A DNA stretch of 64,000 bases from Palsa-506 sp963836355 (GCA_963836355.1 CAWIJO010000002.1:1364001-1428000); one strand, 5' to 3'. Positions 36,481 to 45,760 are shown, counted from the stretch's first letter. Numbers and translations: made by a program. The notes: a model not told the origin generated them from the letters alone.

Positions 36481-38265
36481 ATGAGACGTGTGCTGGGAAT
36501 TGGCTTTTCTGCCGCGTTGGCCGCGGCATCAATAACACTCGTTTCTGGCAGCGGCGTCTCGTCGGTGGCCGCCTCGGTGTCGAAACCGGTGCCGCGGGCG
36601 AACGCGACGGTGAAGACCGCCGGGCCGCAGCACTGGTGCGGCACTAATGGCATCGAGTGTACCGAGCCGGCCCTCAACTGGGACGACTTCGCCGGCTTCA
36701 ACAAGGCTAAGAAGAATGGCGCGCACATCAACGGCTACATCGGGCACGACGAGCCGGCCACGCTGTTCTACTCCAACCGGCCGGGTTCGGGTAACAACCT
36801 CACCTACCAGATGGTGCTGCCGAAGGAGCCGCCGACCCGGCCGAGGCAGAACGGCAGCGGCGGGACGGACAGCTTCCAGCTGCATCCGACGTTCTGGCTC
36901 GGCATGGTGATGTGCGACGACCAGGGCTCGCCCAACCCGGACGGCGCGGCTCTCACCGGCCACGCGACAATCCCCTGCAAACCGGACAGCAACAGCAACA
37001 TCTTCGCGAGCACGGACCCGGCCAGCCCGCATTACTTCGGCCTGGGCCCGGGTCAGGCCTACGAGGAGATGCAGTTCTACCCGCCGGGCTGGGCGCCGTG
37101 GCCGGCCGGCATCGGCTGCACGGCCAACCAGTGGTGCGCCGCACTGAACGTCGACACGTTCTCGACGAACTCCAACACCGGGGACTTCAACAACACCGCG
37201 TGCCTGAACACCGTCGGCCCCGAACCGGTGAACTTCGCGTTCGTCACCAAGAACGGCGTGGCGACGGCGCCGGCGAACCCGCAGCACCCCGAACATTTCA
37301 CTCCCGACCCCAAGCGCGACTTCCTGATGAAGGCCGGGGACAAGCTCACGGTCCGGCTGTTCGACACTGCCAACGGGCTGCGCGTGGTGATCAACGACCA
37401 CACGAAGCACACCACTGGCTCGATGACAGCCAGCAAAGCCAACGGTTTCGGCAACGTGCTGTTCGACCCGAGCGCCACCAAGTGCACGGTGAATCCGTAC
37501 GACTTCCACCCGGAATACAGCACCTCGACGCCTGACACCCGCAATGTCTCCGCCGCGCACACCTACAACGTGGCGTTCTCCGACGAGATCGGGCACTTCG
37601 AGTACTGCGCCAAGGTCGGCACCGACCCGAACAGCACGTGCCTGAAGCCGCTCGGCGCGGACACGAACGACGGCGACACGGCAGGGCCGAACCCGGCGGG
37701 CGATGACGACTTCTGCCTGCCGGCGTCGGCGTCGCTGAAGGTGAAGATCGGGGGGTGCCTCGATATTGACGGCGATTTCGACGGCGTGTCCTATAACTTC
37801 ACCTGGCCGGGCTCGATCAGTAACCCGGCCGCGGACCGGCTGCTGAACCCGAGATCGTTCCTGTTCACCAGCCCCACCGTCAAGGGCAAGAACTTCAGCT
37901 CGATGGCCTTCGAGTCGGATATCTCGCGGGACGAGTCGGATGACACGGCCTTCCGGGTGGACACGCCGTGCCAGCGGCACCTGCTCAACCCGGCCGACCC
38001 GAGCCCGGGCACCGGTTGCGTGAACCCGCCGCCGAACTCGGCCTTCTATCCCTTCTACAGCACCCGTCAGGTCGGCGGAACGTGCATGTGGCAGGAAGGC
38101 GGACCGTACATCCCCGGCACGACCAACAAGTTCGGCGGAAGCGCGCAAGCGGAGTACGGACCGCTGCGGGCGATCTCCTACCCGACGGCCCCGTTCGGCA
38201 CCATCACAAAGCGCTTCAACGACTTCCGCAGGAACCTCAGCTCGCTGCCCTGCCCCGCAGCATGA
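36481..38265 (+). CDS. Secreted Cys-rich protein, uncharacterised family (intact paralogue)
   Basis: The 594-residue product has a signal peptide (about 1-31) and no membrane segment. About 18 cysteines in the mature part suggest disulfides. Recognisable blocks are GYIGHDEPATLFYSNRPGSGNNLTYQ, EMQFYPPGWAPW, NQWCAALNVDTF, EPVNFAFVTKNGV, SASKANGFGN-type and HPEYSTSTPDTRN, DEIGHFEYC, and FYPFYSTRQVGGTCMWQEG near the end. The same blocks recur in the decayed gene at 54958-56468, which defines a family. Function is unknown; the conserved His-Asp-Glu block and repeated Asp-rich segments could bind metal or carbohydrate, but this is a guess. It is monocistronic with its own promoter and terminator. 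Confidence 0.75.
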   Translation: MRRVLGIGFSAALAAASITLVSGSGVSSVAASVSKPVPRANATVKTAGPQHWCGTNGIECTEPALNWDDFAGFNKAKKNGAHINGYIGHDEPATLFYSNRPGSGNNLTYQMVLPKEPPTRPRQNGSGGTDSFQLHPTFWLGMVMCDDQGSPNPDGAALTGHATIPCKPDSNSNIFASTDPASPHYFGLGPGQAYEEMQFYPPGWAPWPAGIGCTANQWCAALNVDTFSTNSNTGDFNNTACLNTVGPEPVNFAFVTKNGVATAPANPQHPEHFTPDPKRDFLMKAGDKLTVRLFDTANGLRVVINDHTKHTTGSMTASKANGFGNVLFDPSATKCTVNPYDFHPEYSTSTPDTRNVSAAHTYNVAFSDEIGHFEYCAKVGTDPNSTCLKPLGADTNDGDTAGPNPAGDDDFCLPASASLKVKIGGCLDIDGDFDGVSYNFTWPGSISNPAADRLLNPRSFLFTSPTVKGKNFSSMAFESDISRDESDDTAFRVDTPCQRHLLNPADPSPGTGCVNPPPNSAFYPFYSTRQVGGTCMWQEGGPYIPGTTNKFGGSAQAEYGPLRAISYPTAPFGTITKRFNDFRRNLSSLPCPAA

Positions 38266-38268
38266 CCC

Positions 38269-38305
38269 GCAGCGCGCGGGCCAGGTGCCCTGGCCCGCGC
38301 GCTGC
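38269..38305 (+). terminator. Terminator after the secreted protein gene
   Basis: A perfect 17-bp stem (38269-38285 with 38289-38305) and 3-base loop start 4 bp after the stop codon. It is one of the strongest terminators in the window and is followed directly by the Thr leader. Confidence 0.85.
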
Positions 38306-38317
38306 TAAACTGAATAC

Positions 38318-38374
38318 ATGACTGCTAGTTGCGTCACCACGACGCCGGGGAGTTCCCGGCGCGTGGCGGCGTAA
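38318..38374 (+). CDS. Thr-rich leader peptide before the ThrRS paralogue
   Basis: An 18-residue ORF reads MTASCVTTTPGSSRRVAA. Four of its residues are Thr, three in a row (codons 7-9). A 7-bp hairpin (38343-38361) covers the codons after the Thr run, and a strong terminator-like stem follows at 38385-38425, 10 bp past its stop. The next gene encodes a threonyl-tRNA synthetase. This is the layout of ribosome-mediated attenuation: a ribosome stalled on Thr codons would change folding and let transcription continue. No clear ribosome site is seen, so the peptide might be translated leaderless. Confidence 0.6.
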   Translation: MTASCVTTTPGSSRRVAA

Positions 38375-38384
38375 CTAGATCACG

Positions 38385-38425
38385 ACGACAAGGCCCCGGG
38401 AGCGCCGCTCCCGGGGCCTTGTCGT
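38385..38425 (+). terminator. Attenuator-like hairpin before thrS paralogue
   Basis: Perfect 19-bp arms (38385-38403 and 38407-38425) with a 3-base loop stand between the Thr leader ORF and the ThrRS-like gene, 54 bp before its start. There is no T-run. In context it should work as the conditional terminator. Confidence 0.65.
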
Positions 38426-38479
38426 GTGCCTGGGAAGTGGTGCCCCCAGAGCCTCCTGATGGAGACATGGGAGACACCG

Positions 38480-39862
38480 ATGCATGCTGATCACCGCCAT
38501 CTCGGCCGCGAGCTTGGCCTCTTCCGTACTGATCCGCTGGTCGGCGCGGGGCTGCCGCTCTGGCTGCCGGACGGCGCCATCGTCCGCAGCGAACTGGAAG
38601 GACTCGCTGCCGAGGAGGCGGTGAGGAGTGGCTGCCAGCGCGTCTATACCCCGGTACTGGCCAAGCGCGAATTGTACGAACGGTCCGGGCACTGGGCGAA
38701 ATTCGCCGCCGACATGTTCCCGCCGATGCAGATCGGCGGGGAGGAACTCGTGCTCAGGCCCGCCAACTGCCCGCACCATGCCCTCATTTATGCCGCTGAG
38801 CAGCGCAGCTTCCGGGACCTGCCGGTACGGCTGACCGAGGCTGCCAGCATGTTCCGCAGCGAGCTTTCTGGCGTGCTCGGCGGCCTGTCGCGGGTAAGGC
38901 AGATCAACCTCGATGACACCCATGTCTTCTGCCTGCCTGAGCAGGTCACCGACGAGATCGCGCTCGGCCTGGCGGCAGCGCAGCGCTACCACCGGATACT
39001 CGGTATCGAGGTCACCAGGTACCAGCTGTCCCGGCGCGGTAAGGACGGGGCCTACCTCGGCGGTGACGCGCGGTGGCAGGACGCGGAGCGCCAGCTCGCC
39101 GCGGCGCTTGACCGACTGGGGCTGGCGTATGACGACGCTCCCGGGGAGGCCGCGTTCTACGGACCGAAGATCGATGTTCAGGTGACCGACGCGGCCGGCC
39201 GGGAGGACACCCTGTCCACCGTGCAGCTGGACTTCAATCAGCCGGAGCGTTTGGACCTTGGATACATCGGCCCGGACGGGCGGCAGCACCGGCCGGTACT
39301 GATTCACCGGGGCGTGCTGTCCTCGATGGATCGCCTGGTGGCGTACCTGATCGAGCGGTATGACGGAGCATTCCCGCCCTGGCTTGCCCCACTTCAGGTA
39401 CTCGTGCTGCCAGTCGGCGGCCAGCAGGCCGCGCCGGCCAGTTCGCTGACCGAGCGGTTGCGCGCCGCCGGGCTGCGGGCCGATTGGGCCCCGGCCAGCG
39501 CCTCACTTGGCGCCCGGATCTGGCGCGCCCGTGAGCGCCGGGTTCCCTATCTCGCCGTCATCGGCGCCAGAGAGGTGTCAAGCGGCCTGCTCGCGGTACG
39601 GCTGCGCGATGGGCGGCAACTGCCTGGTATCTCCGCCGCGGACCTGATCGCCGGCATCACCGGGCAGGTCGAAAGCCGGTCTCCCGGCCTCGGCTTCGGC
39701 GTTTTCCCGGACCAGGCCAGCGATCGGCCGGCGGCCGATCGGCGGCGGGCGATCAGGCAGCGGGCGATCAGGCAGCGGGCGATCAGGCAGCGGGCGATCA
39801 GGCAGCGGGCGATCAGGCAGCGGGCGATCAGGCAGCGGGGCCGCTGGCCCAGCTCGCGATGA
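38480..39862 (+). CDS. Short threonyl-tRNA synthetase paralogue lacking TGS and editing domains
   Basis: The 460-residue class II synthetase starts at the catalytic core. Motif 2 is FRSELSGVLGGLSRVRQINLDDTHVFC and motif 3 is HRGVLSSMDRLVAYLIERY. The zinc ligands of ThrRS are kept: Cys97 (ANCPHH), His148 and His276. The anticodon domain follows (LQVLVLPVGGQQ ... AVIGAREVSSGLLAVR). The TGS and editing domains of the roughly 640-residue housekeeping enzyme are absent, so it may charge Thr without proofreading or serve as a stress or drug-insensitive copy. ATG 38480 has GGGAGAC upstream. The C-terminus ends in six AIRQR repeats. Confidence 0.88.
   Translation: MHADHRHLGRELGLFRTDPLVGAGLPLWLPDGAIVRSELEGLAAEEAVRSGCQRVYTPVLAKRELYERSGHWAKFAADMFPPMQIGGEELVLRPANCPHHALIYAAEQRSFRDLPVRLTEAASMFRSELSGVLGGLSRVRQINLDDTHVFCLPEQVTDEIALGLAAAQRYHRILGIEVTRYQLSRRGKDGAYLGGDARWQDAERQLAAALDRLGLAYDDAPGEAAFYGPKIDVQVTDAAGREDTLSTVQLDFNQPERLDLGYIGPDGRQHRPVLIHRGVLSSMDRLVAYLIERYDGAFPPWLAPLQVLVLPVGGQQAAPASSLTERLRAAGLRADWAPASASLGARIWRARERRVPYLAVIGAREVSSGLLAVRLRDGRQLPGISAADLIAGITGQVESRSPGLGFGVFPDQASDRPAADRRRAIRQRAIRQRAIRQRAIRQRAIRQRAIRQRGRWPSSR
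39749..39838. repeat. Six 15-bp tandem repeats in the ThrRS C-terminus
   Basis: Six exact units of GCGATCAGGCAGCGG run from 39749 to 39838 and encode AIRQR each time. The unit is a multiple of 3, so copy-number change would alter only the length of a basic tail beyond the folded domain. Confidence 0.95.
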
Positions 39863-40166
39863 ACTGATGATCGGCGTTGATGCGGCCGTGTGCTTTACGA
39901 CGGCAATGTGCTTAACGGCGCTGCCTGGTTTCCGGACGAGAGCGGCAGCCTTTGCCGGATCGGCCGCGAAACGGAGTCACCGAGGTTTGATCCAGCCCGC
40001 TGCCAGCAGCCAGCTGAGTAGCCCCGGCGGCCAGGCCATACACTGAGGAACTGGCCGCGGCGTCAGCCAACGGCGGTCGGCAGAGCCATCGCGACTGTAC
40101 GCACCAACACAGCCGCGATAGGTCGGTACTTGGCGGCGCTCGCAGGCCGCAGTGGAGAAAGGGCGC
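39863..40166. other. Non-coding stretch, nothing recognised
   Basis: About 300 bp between the ThrRS paralogue and the next gene. I see no conserved frame, RNA gene or strong stem. Only the ribosome site GGAGAAAGG at its right end is clear. Confidence 0.5.
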
Positions 40167-40640
40167 ATGAACAAGACCGTCGGCATCTTCCTGACCCTTC
40201 TTGGTGGCTCCGCTCTGGTGGCGGCCCTGATAACGGCCCTGGTCACGTCCGCCGGCTCGGCGTCCGCGGCTAGACGGCCGCCGGTCGCGTACGACTGCCA
40301 GGGATCGCATCATGGCCAGGTAAGGCCTGCCGATGTGTTGCTCGACTGCCTGTCCGGAAATGTCATCGTGAAGACGCCGGCCTGGCGGTACTGGACCGGT
40401 AACTCGGCCCGGTCTAGGGGCGCCACCCTCTGGGTCAACAAGTGCCGCCCGGACTGCGCGGCCGGGCATTACCGCAAGTACCCAGCCAGCCTGGTCCTCT
40501 TCCGGGTGCGGTCCATCCATGGCCGCGGGTACTACACGCGTATGCGGCTGCAGTACACCCACAATAAGCCGCGAAGTTACACCTACCGGTGGGGCAAGTA
40601 TCCGGGTGCCACCCTCCCCGGCTGGATCGGCGGCCCCTAG
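40167..40640 (+). CDS. Small secreted protein, unknown function
   Basis: The 157-residue product has a signal peptide (about 1-32: MNKTVGIFLTLLGGSALVAAL, cut near SASA-AR). A short basic, Tyr- and Trp-rich domain follows, with four cysteines (YDCQG, LLDCLSG, KCRPDC). The start is set by GGAGAAAGG 7 bases before the ATG. The segment from GNVIVKTPAWRYWTG to the end looks like a compact beta-rich domain, but I recognise no family. The next gene starts 17 bp later in the same direction, so the two are probably co-transcribed. Confidence 0.7.
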   Translation: MNKTVGIFLTLLGGSALVAALITALVTSAGSASAARRPPVAYDCQGSHHGQVRPADVLLDCLSGNVIVKTPAWRYWTGNSARSRGATLWVNKCRPDCAAGHYRKYPASLVLFRVRSIHGRGYYTRMRLQYTHNKPRSYTYRWGKYPGATLPGWIGGP

Positions 40641-40656
40641 TCACTGGGCGCTACCC

Positions 40657-41073
40657 GTGAACGGCGCCGACTGGCTGAACCCGGCGGGCGTAGTCACGCT
40701 GCCGAGCGGGATCCGGGTCCGTGGCCGCTCCCTGTTCGCTCCCGCAAGTCCCGCCGACTTCACCCTGGTCGTCGCCGACGGGCCGGTCCCGGCCTGGCCG
40801 CACCTACAGATCCGCTGGCCGGATTTCAGGGTCCCCGCTGATGACGGCGAGGCTCTGGCAGCGCTCCGTGAGGCTTACCGCCGTGCACACGCTGGTGAGC
40901 GTGTCGAGGTAGCCTGCCACGGCGGCATCGGCCGGACTGGAACTGCCCTGGCGGCCCTGGCTGTCCTCGACGGCATCACCCCCCGCGAGGCATTCAGTTG
41001 GGTTCGCAGCAACTACCACCCCCGGGCCATCGAAACCATCTGGCAGCGCCGATGGCTCCGCAAGGTTCGCTAG
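40657..41073 (+). CDS. Protein-tyrosine-phosphatase-like protein
   Basis: The 138-residue protein has the phosphatase loop ACHGGIGRTGTALA with nucleophile Cys87 and Arg93. The first His of the usual HCxxGxxRTG is replaced by Ala, and Cys is followed by His. After it comes WVRSNYHPRAIETIWQRRWL, typical of the small dual-specificity group. Asp60 or Asp61 in RVPADDGEAL could be the general acid. The start is probably the GTG at 40657; no good ribosome site is seen. It dephosphorylates Tyr or other phosphoester substrates. Confidence 0.75.
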   Translation: MNGADWLNPAGVVTLPSGIRVRGRSLFAPASPADFTLVVADGPVPAWPHLQIRWPDFRVPADDGEALAALREAYRRAHAGERVEVACHGGIGRTGTALAALAVLDGITPREAFSWVRSNYHPRAIETIWQRRWLRKVR

Positions 41074-41253
41074 TCACGACCCATCCGGGCGAACATGGCG
41101 TCCCGGCCGCCCGGCAACAGTCCAGCTGGGTTGCTTTCAGCTAGTTCCGGAAATTTTTCCGATCTGGTGCCGGATCGGAGTTATTTTGTCAGTACCTATC
41201 GATAGCTTGGTCGAAGAAGGAGTAGCCAGCAGCTAAGAGTGGAAGGAGGGCCA

Positions 41254-43428
41254 ATGGCAGAAGAGCCCGCCGTGTCTTTCGAGCCGACCGCGAGTTCCTT
41301 GCCTGCTGACCCTGCATCCGCGGCTGGCCCGGTGCCCGCAGCTGGCCCGGTGCCCGCAGCTGATCCTGCATCCGCAGCTGACCCTGCATCCGCAGCTGGC
41401 CCGGTGCCCGCGGCGACCGGCTCCGCCCAGGTGTCGGCGTCACCCAGGTTTGTGGATGAGGACGGCGAGTCGTTTGATGTGGAGGCGTTCTTCGATCCAG
41501 ATTGCGGGCCGCCGGAGGGCGAGGATGCGTGGCTGGCCCAGGTGGCGTCGCCAGTCGCCGATGAGTACCTCGACTCCGTGAAGCCGTCGGCCGGGGCACG
41601 TGAGGTGATTGCGGCGGGGTTCACTCACCGGGACCGCGAGCCGGGGACGCGCGGATGGGCAGCGGGCGGGACCTTAGACACGATGACGCCCGGACCGGTA
41701 CTGGCCGGGTTCGCTGACGATGCCATGGCCGATGGGCTGCCTGCGCTGAACGACGATGAGCTGATCGGGGTCATGTGCGCCGCCCGGCGGCTGGCGTCGC
41801 GGGCGGCGGGCATCGAGCTGGCCGCGATCGCCGGGCTGAGCGCCCGGCGGGAGGCCTATGCCGCCGCAATCCGGGACCGGCGGCAGGCTGATCATGTCGC
41901 TGATGAGGTCGCCGCAGCCTTGACTTTGACCTGCCGGGCAGCGGACAAGCTGCTGGACCTCGCGGTCAATGTCGTCCGCCTACCGGCAGTGACGGACGCG
42001 CTGGCGGCCAGGCGGATCGACATGCCCAGGGCATCGGTGTACGCGCTGGAACTGGCCGGGCTGACGGACGAGGCGGCCGCCGCGATCGCCGCCATCACCA
42101 TCGATGATGCCGCGGGCCTGACCACTGGGGAACTCAGCGCGGTGCTGCGCCGTCTGGTGCTGGCCCACGACCCGGATGCAGCGCGGAAACGGCGAAAAAA
42201 AGCCGAGAAGGATGCCCGGGTGGAAACCTGGGCGGAGATGCGCGGGACCGCCGCGATCGCCGGGCGGGATCTGCCGCCCGCTGAGGTGCTGGCCGCGGAT
42301 AAGAACATCGACTACCACGCCCGCCAGCTGAAGAAAGCCGGCACCCCCGGCACTCTCGAATGGCTCCGCGCCAGAGTGTTCACTGCGCTACTAACCGGCC
42401 GGCCCCTCTGCACCCTGCTGCCTGGCAATGAAGACGGCTGGGACGATAACGGAACCAGCAGCGGCGATCAGGGCGGCAACCCGGACCGGCCCGCGGACGG
42501 CGACGCAGATCGAGCCAGCGGCGGCGAAGACCGAGCCAGCGGTGACGAAGACGGTGACCAGCCCGGCGCAGACGATGAGGACGGGCCGGGCCAGGGCGGC
42601 GGAACCCGCCGACCGGGTCCAGGCAACGGGCCGCCTGGCGCCCGGCCGGGAATCAGCGCGGGGCCCTGGCCGCCGGCTGGGCCCGCCGGATCGGTCAACT
42701 TGACCGTATCGTTGGCCACCTGGCTCGGCCTGTCCGGCCAGCCTGGTGAGGCCGCCGGGCACGGGCCGCTGGACGTCATTACCAGCCGCGAACTCGCTGC
42801 CCGCATCGCCGCCGCTCCCGGTAGCCGGTGGTGTGTCACCGTCGTTGGTCCCGGTGGCCGGGCTATCGGCCACGCCTGCGCTGCCGCCCGCGCCGGGCCA
42901 CCGTCCCCCGCAACAGCCGGACCGCCAGCAACAGCCAGCCCGCGCGCAACCTCCGGACCGCCCCGAACCTCCGGACCGCCCCGGGCCACCGGGCCGCCTG
43001 GCTGGGCCGGGTCACCCTCCTACGCCGCCTGGAATCCGCCCGGCAAGAACCCGGACGACGACGGCACCAGCAGGTGGCTCGCCGGGCTCAAGATCAGCTG
43101 GCTCGAAACCAGCGCCTGCGGCCACGCCCGCGAAACCCGCGCCTACCGGCCCTCGGCCGCGCTCCGGCACCTGATCAAAATCCGCGACCGCACCTGTTCC
43201 TACCCCGGCTGCCGCCGCCCTGCCCGCAACTGCGACGACGACCACACTCAGCCCTACGACCAAGGCGGCCGGACCTGCGAATGCAATATGTCCCCTTTGT
43301 GCAAACGCCACCATTCCGCCAAGCAGGCACCCGGCTGGCACCTTCGGCAACCCCAGCCAGGCACCCTCGTCTGGATCATGCCCAGCGGCAGAACAAGAAC
43401 CGTAAACCCGCGCCGCTACCCAGCCTAG
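41254..43428 (+). CDS. DUF222 and HNH endonuclease-domain protein
   Basis: The 724-residue protein has an N-terminal Ala/Pro repeat region (18-72) and a DUF222-type helical domain (about 150-400, DDELIGVMCAARRLASRAAGIELAAIAGL...). A long Gly/Pro/Asp-rich linker and an internal low-complexity stretch (about 545-590) follow, then the C-terminal HNH domain: RDRTCSYPGCRRPARNCDDDHTQPYDQGGRTCECNMSPLCKRHHSAKQ with zinc Cys pairs. Such proteins are abundant in actinobacteria, often next to mobile DNA; function is not settled. The start has GGAAGGAGG upstream. No IS is seen directly around it. Confidence 0.88.
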   Translation: MAEEPAVSFEPTASSLPADPASAAGPVPAAGPVPAADPASAADPASAAGPVPAATGSAQVSASPRFVDEDGESFDVEAFFDPDCGPPEGEDAWLAQVASPVADEYLDSVKPSAGAREVIAAGFTHRDREPGTRGWAAGGTLDTMTPGPVLAGFADDAMADGLPALNDDELIGVMCAARRLASRAAGIELAAIAGLSARREAYAAAIRDRRQADHVADEVAAALTLTCRAADKLLDLAVNVVRLPAVTDALAARRIDMPRASVYALELAGLTDEAAAAIAAITIDDAAGLTTGELSAVLRRLVLAHDPDAARKRRKKAEKDARVETWAEMRGTAAIAGRDLPPAEVLAADKNIDYHARQLKKAGTPGTLEWLRARVFTALLTGRPLCTLLPGNEDGWDDNGTSSGDQGGNPDRPADGDADRASGGEDRASGDEDGDQPGADDEDGPGQGGGTRRPGPGNGPPGARPGISAGPWPPAGPAGSVNLTVSLATWLGLSGQPGEAAGHGPLDVITSRELAARIAAAPGSRWCVTVVGPGGRAIGHACAAARAGPPSPATAGPPATASPRATSGPPRTSGPPRATGPPGWAGSPSYAAWNPPGKNPDDDGTSRWLAGLKISWLETSACGHARETRAYRPSAALRHLIKIRDRTCSYPGCRRPARNCDDDHTQPYDQGGRTCECNMSPLCKRHHSAKQAPGWHLRQPQPGTLVWIMPSGRTRTVNPRRYPA
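41305..41412. repeat. Six 18-bp repeats encoding AGPVPA/ADPASA
   Basis: Six head-to-tail 18-bp units of two types lie inside the N-terminal part of the HNH gene. They alternate between GCTGGCCCGGTGCCCGCA and GCTGACCCTGCATCCGCA forms. They keep the frame and encode a flexible linker. Confidence 0.9.
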
Positions 43429-43515
43429 AGCCAGGCCAGGCCACGGGCCGGGCCACGGGCCGGGCCAGGCCAGGCCAGGCCACGGGCCGGGCCGGGCCGG
43501 GCCAGGCCAGGCGGA
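43429..43515. repeat. GGCCAGGCC/GGGCCACGGGCC low-complexity tract
   Basis: The gap between two convergent genes consists of short GC-only repeats built from CCAGGCCAGG and GGGCCACGGGCC. It offers several overlapping self-complementary stretches and may serve as a shared terminator. Confidence 0.7.
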
Positions 43516-43528
43516 CACCCCAGTCCGG

Positions 43529-45579
43529 CTACGTCGCCTCCCGGGGCCGGGTTAGCCGGGTCCTGCCCGCGATGAACGCCAGCGCGTAGAGCACGCCAAC
43601 CACGATCAGCAGGAACCGGTACCCGGTGATCAGGGCGAGGTATTCAAGCGCGCCGCCGACCATGGCGCCGAGCAAGTTCGCGGCAAACGCGTCGCCGGAT
43701 GTGGCCACGTCCTTGAACCGCTGCGAGAAGATCAGGTTCGCCAGGAACACCGGCGCGAACGCAAGCGCCCCGCCCGCCAGGAAGCGCACGACCTGCGGCA
43801 GGCCAAGCAGCGATTCCTGCGGGACCACCCAGGTCAGCACCAGGGACGCGATCAGCGTGACGTACAGGACCACCGGCGGCGGCAGTTTCACCCGGCTCGC
43901 GGTCTCGATGGCCAGCCACACAGTCAGCAGGACGGCCGCGAATACCAGCGAGTTGACGAACCAGGTGCTGCCGAACAGCAGCGCGAACTGCACGATGTTC
44001 TTGGTCTCGAGCAGCAGGAACGCGGCGCCCATGAAGGCCAGGTCAAGGTAGCCGCGCATCCGGCGCAGCGAACCGCCGCCTGCCCGGATGAGCAGGCCCG
44101 CGGCGAGCAGGATCAGCCCGAGCATCCACAGGTACTGCCGCGGGATGACGTTGTTGTGCAGGTACGGGAACGGGTGATCGTCGGTCGCCGGGGCGACGGT
44201 GGCACCGCTATAGGTGCTGGCGCAGTTTGGCACCGGCCCGCTGGCACGCACGGTCAGTACCGCCAGCCTGCGGCCGCCGAGCGGCGGGCCCACCTCGACG
44301 CACGGCGCGTGGCCGAACGCTTGCTCGATCGAGCTGGCATAGCGGGATAGCAGGAACGGCTGATAGTAGTTGTACATCGAGAACGTGCCGCCTGGCGCGA
44401 GATGCGCCCGCGCCTGGGCTATCGACTGCTCGGTCAGCAGGTAGCCCTCCAGCCGGAGATTGGACTGGCCGGCTAGCGCCGTCAGCGAGTCGGGCAGCGC
44501 GAACAGGATCAGGTTGTAGTGCTGCAAGGTGTTCTGCAGATACGCGCGGCCGTCATCGACGTGCCGGGTCACCCGCGGGCTGGAGTACGGATGCTCCGGG
44601 TGCTGCTCGCGGCCGATCTGCAGCAGTGCCGGATCGATCTCGACCGCGTCGACGTGCCTGGCGCCCTGCGAGAGCGCCACCGCGACGTCGTTTCCCAGCC
44701 GGCCCCGATGATCAGCTCGTCCTGCAGGGACGCCGCGGTCACGTGCCGGTACGGATAGAAGTAGAACTTCTTCTGCACATGCATCACGGCAAGCGAGCGA
44801 GCCGCCTGGTAAGGGACGTTGTTCGCGGTTACGTAGAGCGCGGGCGCGGTCGTGCCGTGCCGCTCCACCGAGAGCTTGTAGTACGGCGACCATTGCTCAT
44901 GCGGCGCGAACGAGTCCATCCCCAGCAGCACGATGACGGCGCCGACGGCCGCGAACTGCCACCACCGTGCCCCTCGGCCCAGCAGCACGGCTAGGCCGCC
45001 GGCCGCGATCACTCCCCAGGCGAGCGGGGGCAGCTGCAGGAACGCCAGCGCGGAGAATACGACGATCCCGGCGATGCTGCCCATGATGTCGAGGCGGTAG
45101 GCGCTGAGCGGCTCGAAGCGGATGAAGAGCCGGCTCACTGCCTGGCCGAAGCCGGCCATCACGGCCACGCTGAGGAAGAAGATGACGCCGAGGCTGATTG
45201 GGCGGGGCAGCGCGAACATGCCGCCCAGGCCACCGTACGGCTGCCCGCCGACGTTCAGCGACTGCAGGATCACCGGGAAGGTGAGGACGAAGCCGACCAG
45301 CGCGACGAAGGTCACCGGCGCCCAGCGCAGGAAATCCCGCTGGGATCTGGCGTTCAGGAAGCCGAGCCCGATTCCGAGGAAGCTGGCCAGCAGCACGAAG
45401 TTCGTTGCCGACGCCAGGTAAACGTTGTTCGCTGCCGTCCACCGGATCAGCGCCAGCTCGACGAACAGCATCAGGAAACTAGCGAAGGCCAGCCTGATCC
45501 TGTCCCCAGGCTGCTCGGCGGCGGGCGGCGCGTCGACGGTACTCGGGCTCGTCTCTCCGGCGATCTCTATCGCATCCAC
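43529..45579 (-). CDS. Membrane-embedded spermidine-synthase-like protein, one-base frameshift
   Basis: Two frames give one protein of about 683 residues. The N-terminal part has six or seven hydrophobic segments (LAFASFLMLFVELALIRW ...). Then comes a methyltransferase-fold domain of the spermidine synthase type: DELIIGAG, the break near 44696, then GNDVAVALSQGARHVDAVEIDPALLQIG and HVDDGRAYLQNT. The C-terminus has more helices (LWMLGLILLAAGLL ... ITGYRFLLIVVGVLYAL). A single missing base in GGCTGGGAAAC would restore GAGSGND. It may transfer aminopropyl or methyl groups at the membrane; the substrate is unknown. Confidence 0.78.
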
Positions 45580-45760
45580 GGCGTAACGCTAACGTGATCC
45601 GGTCGCGCTTTGCGGGGATAACGCACAGGTAGTCGGCGCGCTGGCTGGCCCGGCCGGCCTGCTGACCGTGCGCTGACCGTGCGCTGGCGGCGGCCGGCCG
45701 CTGGCCGGGCAATGGCGGCATCCGCGCTGGCCGCCGCCAGGAACGACCGCGGCGCGGACC

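Noticed and set aside
39977..40246. A minus-strand frame with WPPGLLSWLLAAGWI, looking like a transposase tail
   Set aside because: Only a short weak resemblance, overlapping the start of a better supported secreted-protein gene on the plus strand.
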